Part shown: piece by piece, positions 35,669 through 45,188 of the stretch
Layout of the letters: each line of letters opens with the position of its first letter
How positions within the stretch are numbered: position 1 is the first letter of the stretch
From: Thermococcus peptonophilus
Lineage (GTDB): Archaea; Methanobacteriota_B; Thermococci; Thermococcales; Thermococcaceae
Assembly (NCBI RefSeq): GCF_001592435.1
Contig: NZ_CP014750.1
Span: 496,001-560,000 of the forward strand
Direction of reading: 5' to 3'
DNA length: 64,000 nt
Made by a program: the position numbers and the translations under genes
Notes under the pieces: model-generated
What the model saw: the letters and a program-made list of their open reading frames with translations, nothing else
Told to the model about the DNA's origin: nothing
Database searches by the model: none

Positions 35669-37420
35669 ATGAAAGAAAAATTGAAAGGACTTACCGTCAA
35701 TAGAGAACTCCTAATTGGAATAAGCACGGGTGTTCTCCTAGCGTCTTCCCTGAGAGTTTTTGTGGCGGGAGCATATTCAAGCGTCGAGAAGACGTTCTTT
35801 TACAACGTCATGTTCCCTTCCGTGCTCGGCGTGGTGCTGTTCATAATTGCATCCGCTGTTGTGGGCAAACTCAACAGGAGAGCTGGAGCTGCAATAGTGG
35901 CGGCCTACGCGCTGGTTTCTCTCCTTACGGATGCGACTGAATACACCCACCTGATAGCGGCCCTTGCCATCCCAGTTGCACTGGCACTCCTCAGTGAACT
36001 CGATATAAAGTACGTGACGATGGGGCTTGTGGCGGATTTGGGGTTGAGGGTTCTCGCCGTTGGCGGGGAGCCGCTTGACTTCCCACACACCAGGATAATC
36101 CTGAGCCTTGTCGTTCTCTTTGGAGCTTATGCCCTCTGGAAAGATGAAGGAAAACTACCAAAGCCTGGCTTTGGTCTCTACGCTTTTGCCGCCCTCCTGG
36201 AACTCGGTCTCATGTATCCAAACGCAGTCTTGAGGTACTCTGGAATTAACTCTTATTATCTTCCTACCTTCGTCGGCTACGCTTTCATAATAGCCTTTGC
36301 ACTCCTCGGGGGACCTCACCTCACCAAGAGGCCTAAGATTGCCCCAGTTCTTCTGATCCTGGGCACGGCGACCCTCTTCGTTAAACCACTGAGTTTGATA
36401 GGTCTTCCACTGGCCCTCGCATCTGCCGTTGCTCTCGTTGAGAGTGCCAAGACCATCCGCAAAGGGGAACTGGGAGCTATTTACCTCTTCCTTATGACGA
36501 CCCTTGCCCTGGGTGCCTACATCGGCAGGGACATTGGGTTGGCATTCATGGAGGACAAGCTGGAGGCTCTAATAGTTGCTGCCTCTATAGTTTATGCAGT
36601 CGTAACTTATGGCAAGAATTCCCCTATCAGTACTCCAAACAAGAAAGAGGTAGCAGGCATGCTCGCTGGTCTCGCTCTCGTTTCAGTGATCGTTCTAGCG
36701 CTCTTCAACACGGGGCCGAGCTATGCGGAGAGCAAGAAGGATGTCCTCATCTGGAGCTACAACATCCATCAGGGCTTCGGCCCGTATCGGGGAACTTTCA
36801 ATGGATATGAACTTGTGAAACTCCTGAGAGAGCATAAACCTGACATCATCGCCTCTCAAGAGGTCGTTGGAGGAATGATAGCTAACGGTTACCAGGACGT
36901 TCCACTTATGCTATCTGCATACCTCGGCTATGCCTACGAGTACAAGCCCGCAGTTGAGGGAACCTACGGCGTTGCGGTGTTCTCTCACTGGCACATGAAG
37001 ACGGAGAGGAAGCTCAATCTCAAGAGCGTAGGCCAGGCGAGGCCCGCGCAGAAAGTAAGGATTGAAGAGCCTGGAATAGTACTAGTGAACGTCCACATGG
37101 GGCTGAGTGAGAAAGAGCGCGCTATGCAGGCTGAGGAGCTCCTCAAGTTCGCGGAGAGCGAACCGGTCGCACAAATGATAGCCGGCGACACAAACGCCGA
37201 GCCGGATGAGAAGGCGATAGAGATACTCACCCGCGACTACAGGGATTCCTTCGAGAAGAGACCGCCCTATACCTTCAACTGGGGCGACATCGACATAGAA
37301 AACATAGACTACATCCTCCTGAAGAAGGACTGGCCAGCGAAGGTAAAAGACTACGGATGTCTCTGCGAGGTTGAGGTTTCCGACCACAGACCGGTGTGGG
37401 CACTGATAGAGCTCCCGTGA
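35669..37420 (+). CDS. Polytopic membrane protein fused to an EEP-family hydrolase
   Basis: A 583-residue protein. The first about 350 residues have about 10-12 hydrophobic helices. The last about 220 residues form an endonuclease/exonuclease/phosphatase domain with WSYNIHQGFG, ASQEVVGG, GDTNAEPDE and VSDHRPVWALIEL, all expected catalytic motifs. The EEP domain follows a transmembrane helix and is likely extracytoplasmic. The layout recalls eukaryotic CWH43/PGAP2IP lipid-remodelling proteins, which is only an analogy. ATG 35669 follows AGGTGAG; TTTTAAAT at about 35609-35616 is the TATA box. Confidence 0.82.
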   Translation: MKEKLKGLTVNRELLIGISTGVLLASSLRVFVAGAYSSVEKTFFYNVMFPSVLGVVLFIIASAVVGKLNRRAGAAIVAAYALVSLLTDATEYTHLIAALAIPVALALLSELDIKYVTMGLVADLGLRVLAVGGEPLDFPHTRIILSLVVLFGAYALWKDEGKLPKPGFGLYAFAALLELGLMYPNAVLRYSGINSYYLPTFVGYAFIIAFALLGGPHLTKRPKIAPVLLILGTATLFVKPLSLIGLPLALASAVALVESAKTIRKGELGAIYLFLMTTLALGAYIGRDIGLAFMEDKLEALIVAASIVYAVVTYGKNSPISTPNKKEVAGMLAGLALVSVIVLALFNTGPSYAESKKDVLIWSYNIHQGFGPYRGTFNGYELVKLLREHKPDIIASQEVVGGMIANGYQDVPLMLSAYLGYAYEYKPAVEGTYGVAVFSHWHMKTERKLNLKSVGQARPAQKVRIEEPGIVLVNVHMGLSEKERAMQAEELLKFAESEPVAQMIAGDTNAEPDEKAIEILTRDYRDSFEKRPPYTFNWGDIDIENIDYILLKKDWPAKVKDYGCLCEVEVSDHRPVWALIELP

Positions 37421-37451
37421 GGTTTTTAGCGTTTCTTCGTAATCTTTCCAC

Positions 37452-37994
37452 ATGAAGCCCGAGCGGAAGCGAGTAAGCAAACTGATGGCGTACATTCTAC
37501 GACATTCTCCGGAAGAGTTTGGCCTTCGGCCAGACGTTGAAGGATTCGTTTCTCTCAGCGAGCTCGTCAATGCACTAAAGACAGTTTATCCCGAGGCCAC
37601 AGAGGACTTAGTTCGTGAAATCGTCGAGAATGATCCGAAGGGTCGCTACGAAATCCGAGGAGATAGAATAAGGGCCCGCTATGGCCACAGCTTTCCAGTC
37701 AGTCTCGACCACGAAGAAGATACCGAAAGCCGCTTTTTGTACCATGGTACTCCCCGAAGGAACCTACCCTCGATTCTAAAAGAGGGCCTGAAGCCAATGA
37801 AACGCCAGTACGTTCACTTAAGCACAAACAAAATTGAGGCTCTGGAAACGGGAAGGCGGCACGGAAGGGACGTAGTCCTCCTGGTGATAGACGCGGAGTG
37901 CCTGAGGAGAAGAGGCCTTAGGATATACAAGGCAGGAAAGAACGTGAGACTAGTTGAGAGGGTGCCGCCGGAGTGTATAACCCTGGCGGTTTAG
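37452..37994 (+). CDS. kptA: RNA 2'-phosphotransferase Tpt1/KptA
   Basis: A 180-residue enzyme that moves a 2'-phosphate from RNA to NAD+. The N-terminal winged helix has [23 protein letters not shown], and the catalytic part has [31 protein letters not shown]. Length and motifs are complete. It lies 31 bases after the EEP gene in the same direction. Confidence 0.95.
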   Translation: MKPERKRVSKLMAYILRHSPEEFGLRPDVEGFVSLSELVNALKTVYPEATEDLVREIVENDPKGRYEIRGDRIRARYGHSFPVSLDHEEDTESRFLYHGTPRRNLPSILKEGLKPMKRQYVHLSTNKIEALETGRRHGRDVVLLVIDAECLRRRGLRIYKAGKNVRLVERVPPECITLAV

Positions 37995-38078
37995 GTCAGC
38001 CCATGCGAGTTTCCTCACCGCTCGGACGAAACTTCCCTCATCATCCCAAAGAGAATAGGAGGAGAGGGGGTTAAAAAG

Positions 38079-38430
38079 CTAAGCCCTGTTCATTGAGAGG
38101 ACAACGACGATGTCGCGGTAGAAGGACTTTATTGCCTTGAGGTGCTTCTCTTCAACTCTGCCTGACGAGGCAACGTAGCTGTAGTACTTCTCAAGCTGGT
38201 CGAGGAGCCACTGGAGTTCCTCCTTCGCCTTTGGACTGAAACCGTTGCCCAAAAGCTTGCCCCTCAGAAAAGGCATTACCTCCGACGGACGGCCGAGAGC
38301 GGCCCAGAATAGACCTTCCTTTAAGACTTCGAACAGGATTTCTTCTGAACCTGCCCTAACGGACGGTTTCTCCCTCCCCCCTTCCAAGCTTTCCGGGGAC
38401 CTTCCTTACGACTTCGCCTGCACCAACCAT
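38079..38430 (-). pseudogene. Small helical protein, interrupted at a C6 run
   Basis: ATG 38430 on the minus strand has a GGTGAT site and reads MVGAGEVVRKVPGKLGRGEG, then stops soon after. Dropping one base from the run of six C at 38376-38381 joins this to a frame open to 38079 (SEEILFEVLKEGLFWAALG and FYRDIVVVLSMNRA). So the gene of about 116 residues probably has one extra base. Without correction only a TTG start near 38387 would be available. The family is not recognised; it is helical and soluble. Confidence 0.55.
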
Positions 38431-38568
38431 GGACATCACCGCGCCAAAATAAGCCTTTGGGTATTTGACTTTTTCGGAAGAAAACCTGGAGATATGGCAA
38501 AATTGGGTAAAAAAATGAGCAGACTTTTTGAACATATGCCCACTGTGAGCCTGAACCTTGCTACTCTA

Positions 38569-38646
38569 TCAGGCGATGAGCAGGATACTCATCACCGCTA
38601 GGATTGGGGCGGCATAGGAGAGTGCTATCAGGAGCTTCCTCTTCAT
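38569..38646 (-). CDS. 25-residue single-span membrane peptide
   Basis: MKRKLLIALSYAAP followed by a hydrophobic run to the end forms one membrane helix with a positive N-terminus. It has its own signals: GGTGATC five bases before ATG 38646, and TTTTAAA at about 38677-38683 on the minus strand, 25-30 bases from the expected transcript start. It is too short for most gene finders. Function unknown; small membrane peptides often tune transporters or respiratory complexes. Confidence 0.55.
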   Translation of the reverse strand: MKRKLLIALSYAAPILAVMSILLIA

Positions 38647-38786
38647 AAGATCACCATGCACGGATGTATGCATCTGTTTAAAAGCTTTACGTTTGTAAAA
38701 CTGAGGGTCTTTGATACAACGGTTTGATTCCCGTCGTTTCCAAGATGTTTTTAAGCTAACACTCAAACTCAAGTCAGGGGGAATCA

Positions 38787-40187
38787 ATGACCTTGGTTGG
38801 AATTATCGGTGGTGGCATTGCGGGGCTTACGGCCGCGCTTTCCCTAGCGGAGCGCGGTTATGAGGTAACGCTCATCCACACGGGGATAAAGACAACCAAT
38901 TCCTACCTAGCCCAGGCAGGGATTGCCTTTCCCGTCCTTGAGGGTGATTCAATAACTGCCCACGTCGTGGATACAATAAGAGCGGGCAAATACATCAACG
39001 ATAAGGAGACGGTCTGGAATGTGATATCAAAAGCCAGTGAGGCTTATGACTTCCTTCTCTCTCTGGGTGTGAAGTTTGAGACCAACGAAACGGAAGGCGG
39101 GCACTCTTTTCCGAGGGTTTTCACGATAAAAAACGAGACCGGAAAGCACCTCACCAAGATACTCTACCTCCACGCAAAGGAGAAGGGGGTTAATTTCATC
39201 AGGGGTGAGGCCGAAGAGCTAGCAGTTAAGCACGGAAAAGCTTACGGAATCTTTGTGAACGGGGAGTTCCTAAAGTTTGACGCGACGATTATTGCCTCCG
39301 GCGGGTTCACGGGGCTTTTCAAATATACCGCAGGTTCTCCGACGAACCTCGGAACGCTCATCGGGGACGCCGTGATGAAAGGCGCTTTTGCGAGAGACCT
39401 TGAGTTCATCCAGTTCCATCCAACCGGGTTCATTGGAAAGGGGGGAGTTAAGCTTATCAGCGAGGCAGTGCGGGGAGCGGGTGCCCGGCTCGTAACCGAA
39501 GATGGGAAGCGCTTCGTAAACGAGCTTTCCACGAGGGACATCGTGGCAAGGGCAATCTACTTGAAAATGCAGGAAGGAAAGAAAGTTTTTCTCGATGCAA
39601 CTGGGATAACGGACTTCAAAAAGAAGTTCCCGCAGATATATGCCTTTCTCAGAAAGGAAGGGATAGATCCTTCAAGGGATTTGATACCCATTACACCGAT
39701 TGCCCACTACACGATAGGTGGGATAGCGGTTGACACATGGTACAGAGCTGGAATCAAAAATCTCTATGCAATTGGTGAAGCGGCAAGTAACGGATTTCAT
39801 GGAGCTAACAGGCTCGCGAGCAACTCCCTGCTTGAGTGCATTGTTTCAGGCCTTGAAGTAGCCAGGACAATAGTAAGGGATAGACCCAGGACCAGGGAAG
39901 TAAAAGAACCTCCCTATCATGGATACGAGACTGGGGACGTTGAATCCCTGAGGGAACTCCTCTGGGAGCATGCGGGCATAGTGAGGAACGAGAGGGCACT
40001 CAAGGAGGGCCTGAAAAAACTGAGGAATGTTGAAGCCGACCCAAGACTCAAGCTCCTTACTCGGGGTGTTTTGGAGTGTGCTTTAGCAAGGGAAGAGAGT
40101 CGTGGAGCCCACTACCGCGAGGACTTTCCAGTTATGAGAAAAGAGTTTGAGAGATCGAGCTACTTCCTAAACAGCGGTTGTAGGTGA
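38787..40187 (+). CDS. nadB: L-aspartate oxidase
   Basis: A 466-residue flavoprotein that oxidises aspartate to iminoaspartate, the first step of de novo NAD synthesis. FAD motif GGGIAGLTAALSLAERG, GGFTGLFKYTAGSPTNLGTLIGDAVMKGA, QFHPTGF, EAVRGAGARLV and HYTIGGIAVD are all characteristic. GGGGGAATCA precedes ATG 38787. A large unrelated gene separates it from nadA. The usual C-terminal helical domain is shorter than in bacteria. Confidence 0.94.
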   Translation: MTLVGIIGGGIAGLTAALSLAERGYEVTLIHTGIKTTNSYLAQAGIAFPVLEGDSITAHVVDTIRAGKYINDKETVWNVISKASEAYDFLLSLGVKFETNETEGGHSFPRVFTIKNETGKHLTKILYLHAKEKGVNFIRGEAEELAVKHGKAYGIFVNGEFLKFDATIIASGGFTGLFKYTAGSPTNLGTLIGDAVMKGAFARDLEFIQFHPTGFIGKGGVKLISEAVRGAGARLVTEDGKRFVNELSTRDIVARAIYLKMQEGKKVFLDATGITDFKKKFPQIYAFLRKEGIDPSRDLIPITPIAHYTIGGIAVDTWYRAGIKNLYAIGEAASNGFHGANRLASNSLLECIVSGLEVARTIVRDRPRTREVKEPPYHGYETGDVESLRELLWEHAGIVRNERALKEGLKKLRNVEADPRLKLLTRGVLECALAREESRGAHYREDFPVMRKEFERSSYFLNSGCR

Positions 40188-40205
40188 CATGGGTAGGTGG
40201 ACAAA

Positions 40206-42026
40206 ATGGATAATCCCGCCGATGTACTCTTAAAGGCCATGTATGGATTGGGTCTGACCGTGGGTTCTACTATCGCTACAGTTCTGTTCGAAAAGGCCGT
40301 TGATTATTTTGGAGACAGGGTTGGTCCTAAGGTCGCCGAGATTGCCAAGAGGAGTAATCTGCTTGACAGAGTTTTTCGCCCAGGATTTTACTGGGGCTAC
40401 TACCACCTTCTCCGCTCTGAAAAAACAGACTGGATGTTTTTCAGAGGGATTTCATTAAAGAACGAGTATCTGAGAGCCGTAAGGGATTCGTACATTGGCA
40501 GTCCAACGTTCAAAGAGCTTATGGGCTCCCAGGCCGACCGCAGATTCTCCGAATACAAGCGTGCATTACCTCTAATTGCAAACGTCACCCATACTGACAA
40601 CATATGGTTCTGGCCCAACTGGGCTTTCAGTTCAATGCTCTTATTTACACACCTCAAGCTCTACTCTCCCGGCGCTAACGAGTGGATACTCGATGTAAGG
40701 GTTCCCTCCAAAGGGATAGGGATATACAACAACCTCGGCAGGCGTTTCATCAAGGAATACTATTTAAAGAGAAACAAGGAAAAATACGAGGAAATCAAAC
40801 AGTTCTATGGGGGCTTTTTAAGTAAACTCTCATCCAGAAGCACCTCCGGGAAAGGAACTCCCAACTCAGAGAACGAAGAGTACCAGCTCAGCATAGGACT
40901 GAGAAACAGACCGTTAAGGTGGGTGGCCGGTGGAGTCATTCCAATTCTTTATTATAGAAGCAAATGGTGGTTCGCTTTCCCTTACAGGGATATTCCTCCT
41001 GTTGGCCTTAATCATTTTGGGGGACTTTCTCAGGATTCAGAAGAGAGAAAGAACCCACGCTTAATGGCGTTGAGAGAATTTCTTGAAGAGTTCATGGTCC
41101 TATCACATCCTCCTGAGTTCGGCGTTGAGGCCATAAGAAAGCCGATACACATCTCGGGGGAATTCCACGAGTCAATTAAAGTCAATCGTCATTTCAAGAG
41201 GCTCCAGCATTTTCACAAAACCCTCAGGGAGACCCAGGATGGTATCCCCATACTTGATACGGACGATAAGGATCATTCGGGCATAGTTGAACTGCATGCC
41301 GTTGATAGTCCCTTCACGGTTCGCATCGACTTTGGAGGTGAAGTAAAGAAAATCCACGACGTTTTCTTCTCAATAGATCCGTACGAACTCGGCATAGAGA
41401 TAGACTTCATCTACTGGGGCAGGCTGGAAAAGAACGACTACATTCTCTTTGGGGAACCCGATCCAACCGGCAGCTACCTCATACGCTCACCGATAGTGTT
41501 GATTTCCATGGATAAGATCCTTGAGAGCATTGAAAATGATAAGCTCGAGCAGTATGATAGAAATGACTGCCACGAGTGCCGCTCTCTTCCACGGTTGAAA
41601 GAAGGTGATTACTACATCTTCGACAGGGATTCAATAGAATTGAGGAGCGAGAGAATGAAACATATCATCGACAATTACCTGATATCAGAGCACCCCGGAG
41701 ACTTAGACGAAATAGAATCTCTCATAGACGAGATCCTAAAAACAGAGAATTTTGAAAAGGCCAGCAATTTAGCCAATACTCTCAAAGATAAATGGATGGA
41801 AGTGAAAAATAGAGTAACAGCTCAGGACTCAATAGTCATACAGGAGCTGGATACCCATATAAGCATAGCAACCTCAACGTGGCCCAAGCTTCTCCAGCTT
41901 CGCAAGGGAGTAGACATAACACCTGAAAGCCCATGGGCAGATTTTGCAAGGCTTGTGCCGGTTGCTTGGAAAGTGCTGACAATGGCGGTTAAATCTGGCT
42001 CCCTCTGCAGGTTTAAATACCACTGA
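40206..42026 (+). CDS. Large protein with a Nudix-like motif, unknown function
   Basis: A 606-residue protein between nadB and nadA. An N-terminal hydrophobic stretch (LLKAMYGLGLTVGSTIATVLF) is the only likely membrane segment. The middle contains GGLSQDSEERKNPRLMALREFLEEFM, which resembles a Nudix box (GG, E, RE..EE) but does not fit it exactly, and FAFPYRD and NHFGG precede it. The last about 200 residues include CHECRSLPRL and helical segments. ATG 40206 follows AGGTGG; GTG 40197 is rejected. Its base composition is more A/T-rich than that of its neighbours. It is not a known NAD enzyme. Confidence 0.72.
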   Translation: MDNPADVLLKAMYGLGLTVGSTIATVLFEKAVDYFGDRVGPKVAEIAKRSNLLDRVFRPGFYWGYYHLLRSEKTDWMFFRGISLKNEYLRAVRDSYIGSPTFKELMGSQADRRFSEYKRALPLIANVTHTDNIWFWPNWAFSSMLLFTHLKLYSPGANEWILDVRVPSKGIGIYNNLGRRFIKEYYLKRNKEKYEEIKQFYGGFLSKLSSRSTSGKGTPNSENEEYQLSIGLRNRPLRWVAGGVIPILYYRSKWWFAFPYRDIPPVGLNHFGGLSQDSEERKNPRLMALREFLEEFMVLSHPPEFGVEAIRKPIHISGEFHESIKVNRHFKRLQHFHKTLRETQDGIPILDTDDKDHSGIVELHAVDSPFTVRIDFGGEVKKIHDVFFSIDPYELGIEIDFIYWGRLEKNDYILFGEPDPTGSYLIRSPIVLISMDKILESIENDKLEQYDRNDCHECRSLPRLKEGDYYIFDRDSIELRSERMKHIIDNYLISEHPGDLDEIESLIDEILKTENFEKASNLANTLKDKWMEVKNRVTAQDSIVIQELDTHISIATSTWPKLLQLRKGVDITPESPWADFARLVPVAWKVLTMAVKSGSLCRFKYH

Positions 42027-42099
42027 GCCGTTGTTAACCAATGGTGTCCAAAAACCCTTTTAATGTTCTTTTCTATGCCCCCCATGTAGGGGTGAGAAG

Positions 42100-43008
42100 A
42101 TGGAGAAGGAAAAGCTCATCGAAGAGATAAACCGGCTTAAAGAGGAGAGGAACGCGATAATCATGGCCCACAACTACCAGCTACCGGAGATACAGGACAT
42201 AGCGGACTTCCTTGGGGACAGCCTTGAGCTGGCGAGAAAGGCCGTTAACGTTGATGCCGACGTAATAGTCTTTGCCGGCGTTGACTTTATGGCCGAGACC
42301 GCGAAGATACTTAACCCAGATAAGACGGTTCTCCTGCCCACTCCAAGGGCGACCTGTGCGATGGCCAACATGCTCACTATAAAGCATATCATTGAGGCCA
42401 AGAAAAAGTATCCGGATGCTCCGGTTGTTCTTTATGTTAACAGTTCCGCTGAGGCAAAGGCCCATGCCGACGTTACAGTCACCTCAGCAAACGCCGCTAA
42501 AATCGTCGGGAAGCTCGACTCCGATGTGATTATCTTCGGCCCGGACAAGAATCTGGCCCACTACGTTGCTAAGGTGACTGGCAAGAAAGTCATTCCCATT
42601 CCCCCCAATGGGCACTGCTACGTCCACAGGAAGTTCACGCTGGAGGACGTTAAAAGGGCGAAAAAGCTATATCCAAACGCAAAGCTTATGGTCCACCCAG
42701 AGTGCGAGCCAGATGTACAGGAACAGGCAGATATAATTGTCTCCACCGGCGGGATGATAAAGAGGGCCTGCGAGCACGACGAGTGGGTCGTCTTCACGGA
42801 AAGGGAAATGGTGTACCGTCTCCAGAAGCTCTACCCGAACAAGAAGTTCTATCCCGCGAGGGAAGACGCCACATGCATTGGAATGAAGGCGATAACGCTC
42901 CAGTACATCTATGAATCTCTGAGGGACATGAAGTACAAGGTGGAAGTCCCAGCGGAGATCGCGGAGAAGGCAAGGAGAGCTATAGAGAGGATGCTGGAAA
43001 TGAGCTAA
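42100..43008 (+). CDS. nadA: Quinolinate synthase
   Basis: A 302-residue [4Fe-4S] enzyme making quinolinate from iminoaspartate and dihydroxyacetone phosphate. The cluster ligands by analogy with the Pyrococcus enzyme are Cys86 (ATCAMANM), Cys173 (GHCYVH) and Cys259 (DATCIGM). [21 protein letters not shown] is the N-terminal hallmark. It starts at ATG 42100 after GGGGTGAGAAG. With nadB and nadC in this window the de novo route to nicotinate mononucleotide is complete. Confidence 0.96.
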   Translation: MEKEKLIEEINRLKEERNAIIMAHNYQLPEIQDIADFLGDSLELARKAVNVDADVIVFAGVDFMAETAKILNPDKTVLLPTPRATCAMANMLTIKHIIEAKKKYPDAPVVLYVNSSAEAKAHADVTVTSANAAKIVGKLDSDVIIFGPDKNLAHYVAKVTGKKVIPIPPNGHCYVHRKFTLEDVKRAKKLYPNAKLMVHPECEPDVQEQADIIVSTGGMIKRACEHDEWVVFTEREMVYRLQKLYPNKKFYPAREDATCIGMKAITLQYIYESLRDMKYKVEVPAEIAEKARRAIERMLEMS

Positions 43009-43191
43009 TCTAACTTCTTTTTGATTTTCCATTTACCGAAGTGGAACAATGTGCATGTAATTAAACCATAATGTTTCAATAACGTGGAGCTAAGACGGGT
43101 ATTCTCAAACAACAAGCAACCGATTGTTTTAAAAATATCCTTTTTGAGAGGTTAATCTAATAACAATAAACAAAAATGTCAGGGATTAAAG

Positions 43192-44502
43192 ATGAGGGTA
43201 AGACTAACCACAGCTTACTTGGCCATAGTCATTGGGGCTTACATGGTAGGTCTCGGGAACGTATGGAGATTTCCAGCCCTCCTCCTGAAATACGGTGGAA
43301 GCGGACTCATCGCATATCTGATCTCCGTGGCACTCTTGACGACCCTGATAGCCTCAGTATTGAAAGTGGCCCACGTCGAGGTAGGTGGTATCCTCGAGCA
43401 CTATGAGAGACTCAACTTCCCGGCGTTTACCCTTTTCTTCCTCGTGCTCAACGTCCTGTTCCTGAGCTATTACTCCACAGTAGGGGGCTTGGCACTATCC
43501 AGTCTAATAACCAGCAAAGCTCCAGAGAACATCCTGTGGAAGCTGCTAAGCTCATTGGCATTTATCCTCATTGTCTTCGTTATTCTGATGGCAGGAAAGA
43601 AAAGGGTATTTGACATTATGGCTATTTCACTCGTTGCATTTCTCGTCCTTGTGAGTTTTGTCATATTCGAGATGTACTCATATGTCGGAAATGAAAACGA
43701 GATCCTCAGCTCATTTAAGAGCCTGTTTGCAGTGAAAGGATTTACGGTTGAGATGATCGCTGATATGATGGCCCAGGCCGCCTACTCCCTGGGAGTTGGC
43801 CTGGGCTTTTACCTCATTTTCGGGTCGTTCATGCCCAAAAAAGCATCACCGGCCATAATAGCAGTTACCGGCGCCATTATCGACACCCTAGCTTCCTTTA
43901 TGGGGCTTGTCCTGTTTCTACTGGTTTCGGCCATCATTCCAACTGCCCTCATCACAAGCACCGGCATAATATTTGAACTAACTCCACTAATCCTGAGCAA
44001 GTACCTCCAGATGCCCCTCCTGAAGATTGGGTTCAATCTGACGGTGCTCTTAGTGGCGATAACCAGCATGGTGCCCCTGGGAGAAGTAGCGGGAACGGTA
44101 TATGCAAAGATAACTGGGTTGCACAGAACTGATGGAATGATTGCAGTTTTTATTATGACACTATTCTTTGGTACCCTGAACGTACTCCTCCTTAGTTACA
44201 ACATAGACGCCATCCAAATTCTTGATAAAACCGTTGCAGTACTCCTGTTTTTCGGAACAGTAATAGAAGCGTTTGGAATTAGGCTGAGCAACGTGTCCCC
44301 GGTCTGGAAATACACGGGATACATAGTTTCCTGGCTTGTGGGGTTGGTTGGGGTTTACTACCTCGCGGTATCAATAAAGGAGCATAACTACGCCTCTATC
44401 CTTGTTCTTCTAGCCCTCTTCCTGCTGATTATCGCAAGCAATAGGCCCATCAAAAACAGGATGCGAAAGGTTAAGCGGCGGCAGTATTTTAGCTACAGAT
44501 AA
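43192..44502 (+). CDS. Sodium:neurotransmitter symporter (NSS) family transporter
   Basis: A 436-residue, 11-12-helix Na+-coupled transporter of the NSS/LeuT type. Helix 1 reads GAYMVGLGNVWRFPALLLKYGGSG, the unwound substrate and sodium site of the family. Likely substrates are amino acids or amines. The 183-base gap upstream (43009-43191) holds only an A/T-rich promoter region with TTTTAAAAATA at 43128-43138. It overlaps the convergent mptE gene by 10 bases. Confidence 0.88.
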   Translation: MRVRLTTAYLAIVIGAYMVGLGNVWRFPALLLKYGGSGLIAYLISVALLTTLIASVLKVAHVEVGGILEHYERLNFPAFTLFFLVLNVLFLSYYSTVGGLALSSLITSKAPENILWKLLSSLAFILIVFVILMAGKKRVFDIMAISLVAFLVLVSFVIFEMYSYVGNENEILSSFKSLFAVKGFTVEMIADMMAQAAYSLGVGLGFYLIFGSFMPKKASPAIIAVTGAIIDTLASFMGLVLFLLVSAIIPTALITSTGIIFELTPLILSKYLQMPLLKIGFNLTVLLVAITSMVPLGEVAGTVYAKITGLHRTDGMIAVFIMTLFFGTLNVLLLSYNIDAIQILDKTVAVLLFFGTVIEAFGIRLSNVSPVWKYTGYIVSWLVGLVGVYYLAVSIKEHNYASILVLLALFLLIIASNRPIKNRMRKVKRRQYFSYR

Positions 44503-45188
44503 ACCAGCCTAGCCCTTCCATTTTTTTCAAGCCATTCCAGGAGCTCCTTCGCGAACTTGAACTTTTTCTGCTTGCTTTCCCAAACTGGAGAGTGTTCTTT
44601 GAGGTGAGGTTTGCTCCATCTCCCGACAACATCCCCGAAGTCAAAACCAACAAGCACAATCTCTCCAGCCCCAAGTTCTTCAGCTAAAAATGCTGCTCTA
44701 TCTCCGTCGGTGAAGCCACCAAAGTTATAAACTATGTCGAGCGGCTCAGCCTGGGCCGTGCCGAGTATTCTGGAAAAGAGAGGAACGTATGACGTCATCT
44801 TCTCGATGTTGTCTCCGTGGGCGTGGATGACCATGAAAGCACCCCTGTCATTGGCTACCTTAAGGTCTGGAATTCTGCCGTCAAGGTCACTAACGATTAT
44901 GTCTGGAACGAGGTCGTTTTCGAGGAGTGCAGAGGTAGCCCCGTCGGCCGCTATTAGTGTCCCATCCGAGAAATCGAACTCTTTCAGGGCTTTTTCAAGG
45001 CTTGGGCCAGCTCCGAAGACGTAGGCCTTCCTCTCCATAACTGCCTCAAGCTCGTCCCGAAGGAGGTACTCGTCCCCCTCAAGCAGAAGTGCGCGCAGTA
45101 TTTGGGCGGCCTTTCTGTCCTCTTCGACAGAATAACCCATTTCCTCAACAATCCTCATGTAGAAGGGCTTCCACTCTTCCCATTTCAT
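44493..45188 (-). CDS. mptE: 6-hydroxymethyl-7,8-dihydropterin pyrophosphokinase (MptE)
   Basis: A 231-residue archaeal pyrophosphokinase of the DUF115 fold, unrelated to bacterial FolK. Visible: YVFGAGPSLEKAL, IAADGATSALLENDLVPDIIVSDLDG and VLVGFDFGDVVGRWSKPHLKEHSPVW. It prepares the pterin for the dihydropteroate-synthase-like step, for which the protein at 15.3 kb is a candidate. Its ATG overlaps the stop of the Mut7-C gene upstream. Confidence 0.92.
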   Translation of the reverse strand: MKWEEWKPFYMRIVEEMGYSVEEDRKAAQILRALLLEGDEYLLRDELEAVMERKAYVFGAGPSLEKALKEFDFSDGTLIAADGATSALLENDLVPDIIVSDLDGRIPDLKVANDRGAFMVIHAHGDNIEKMTSYVPLFSRILGTAQAEPLDIVYNFGGFTDGDRAAFLAEELGAGEIVLVGFDFGDVVGRWSKPHLKEHSPVWESKQKKFKFAKELLEWLEKNGRARLVYL

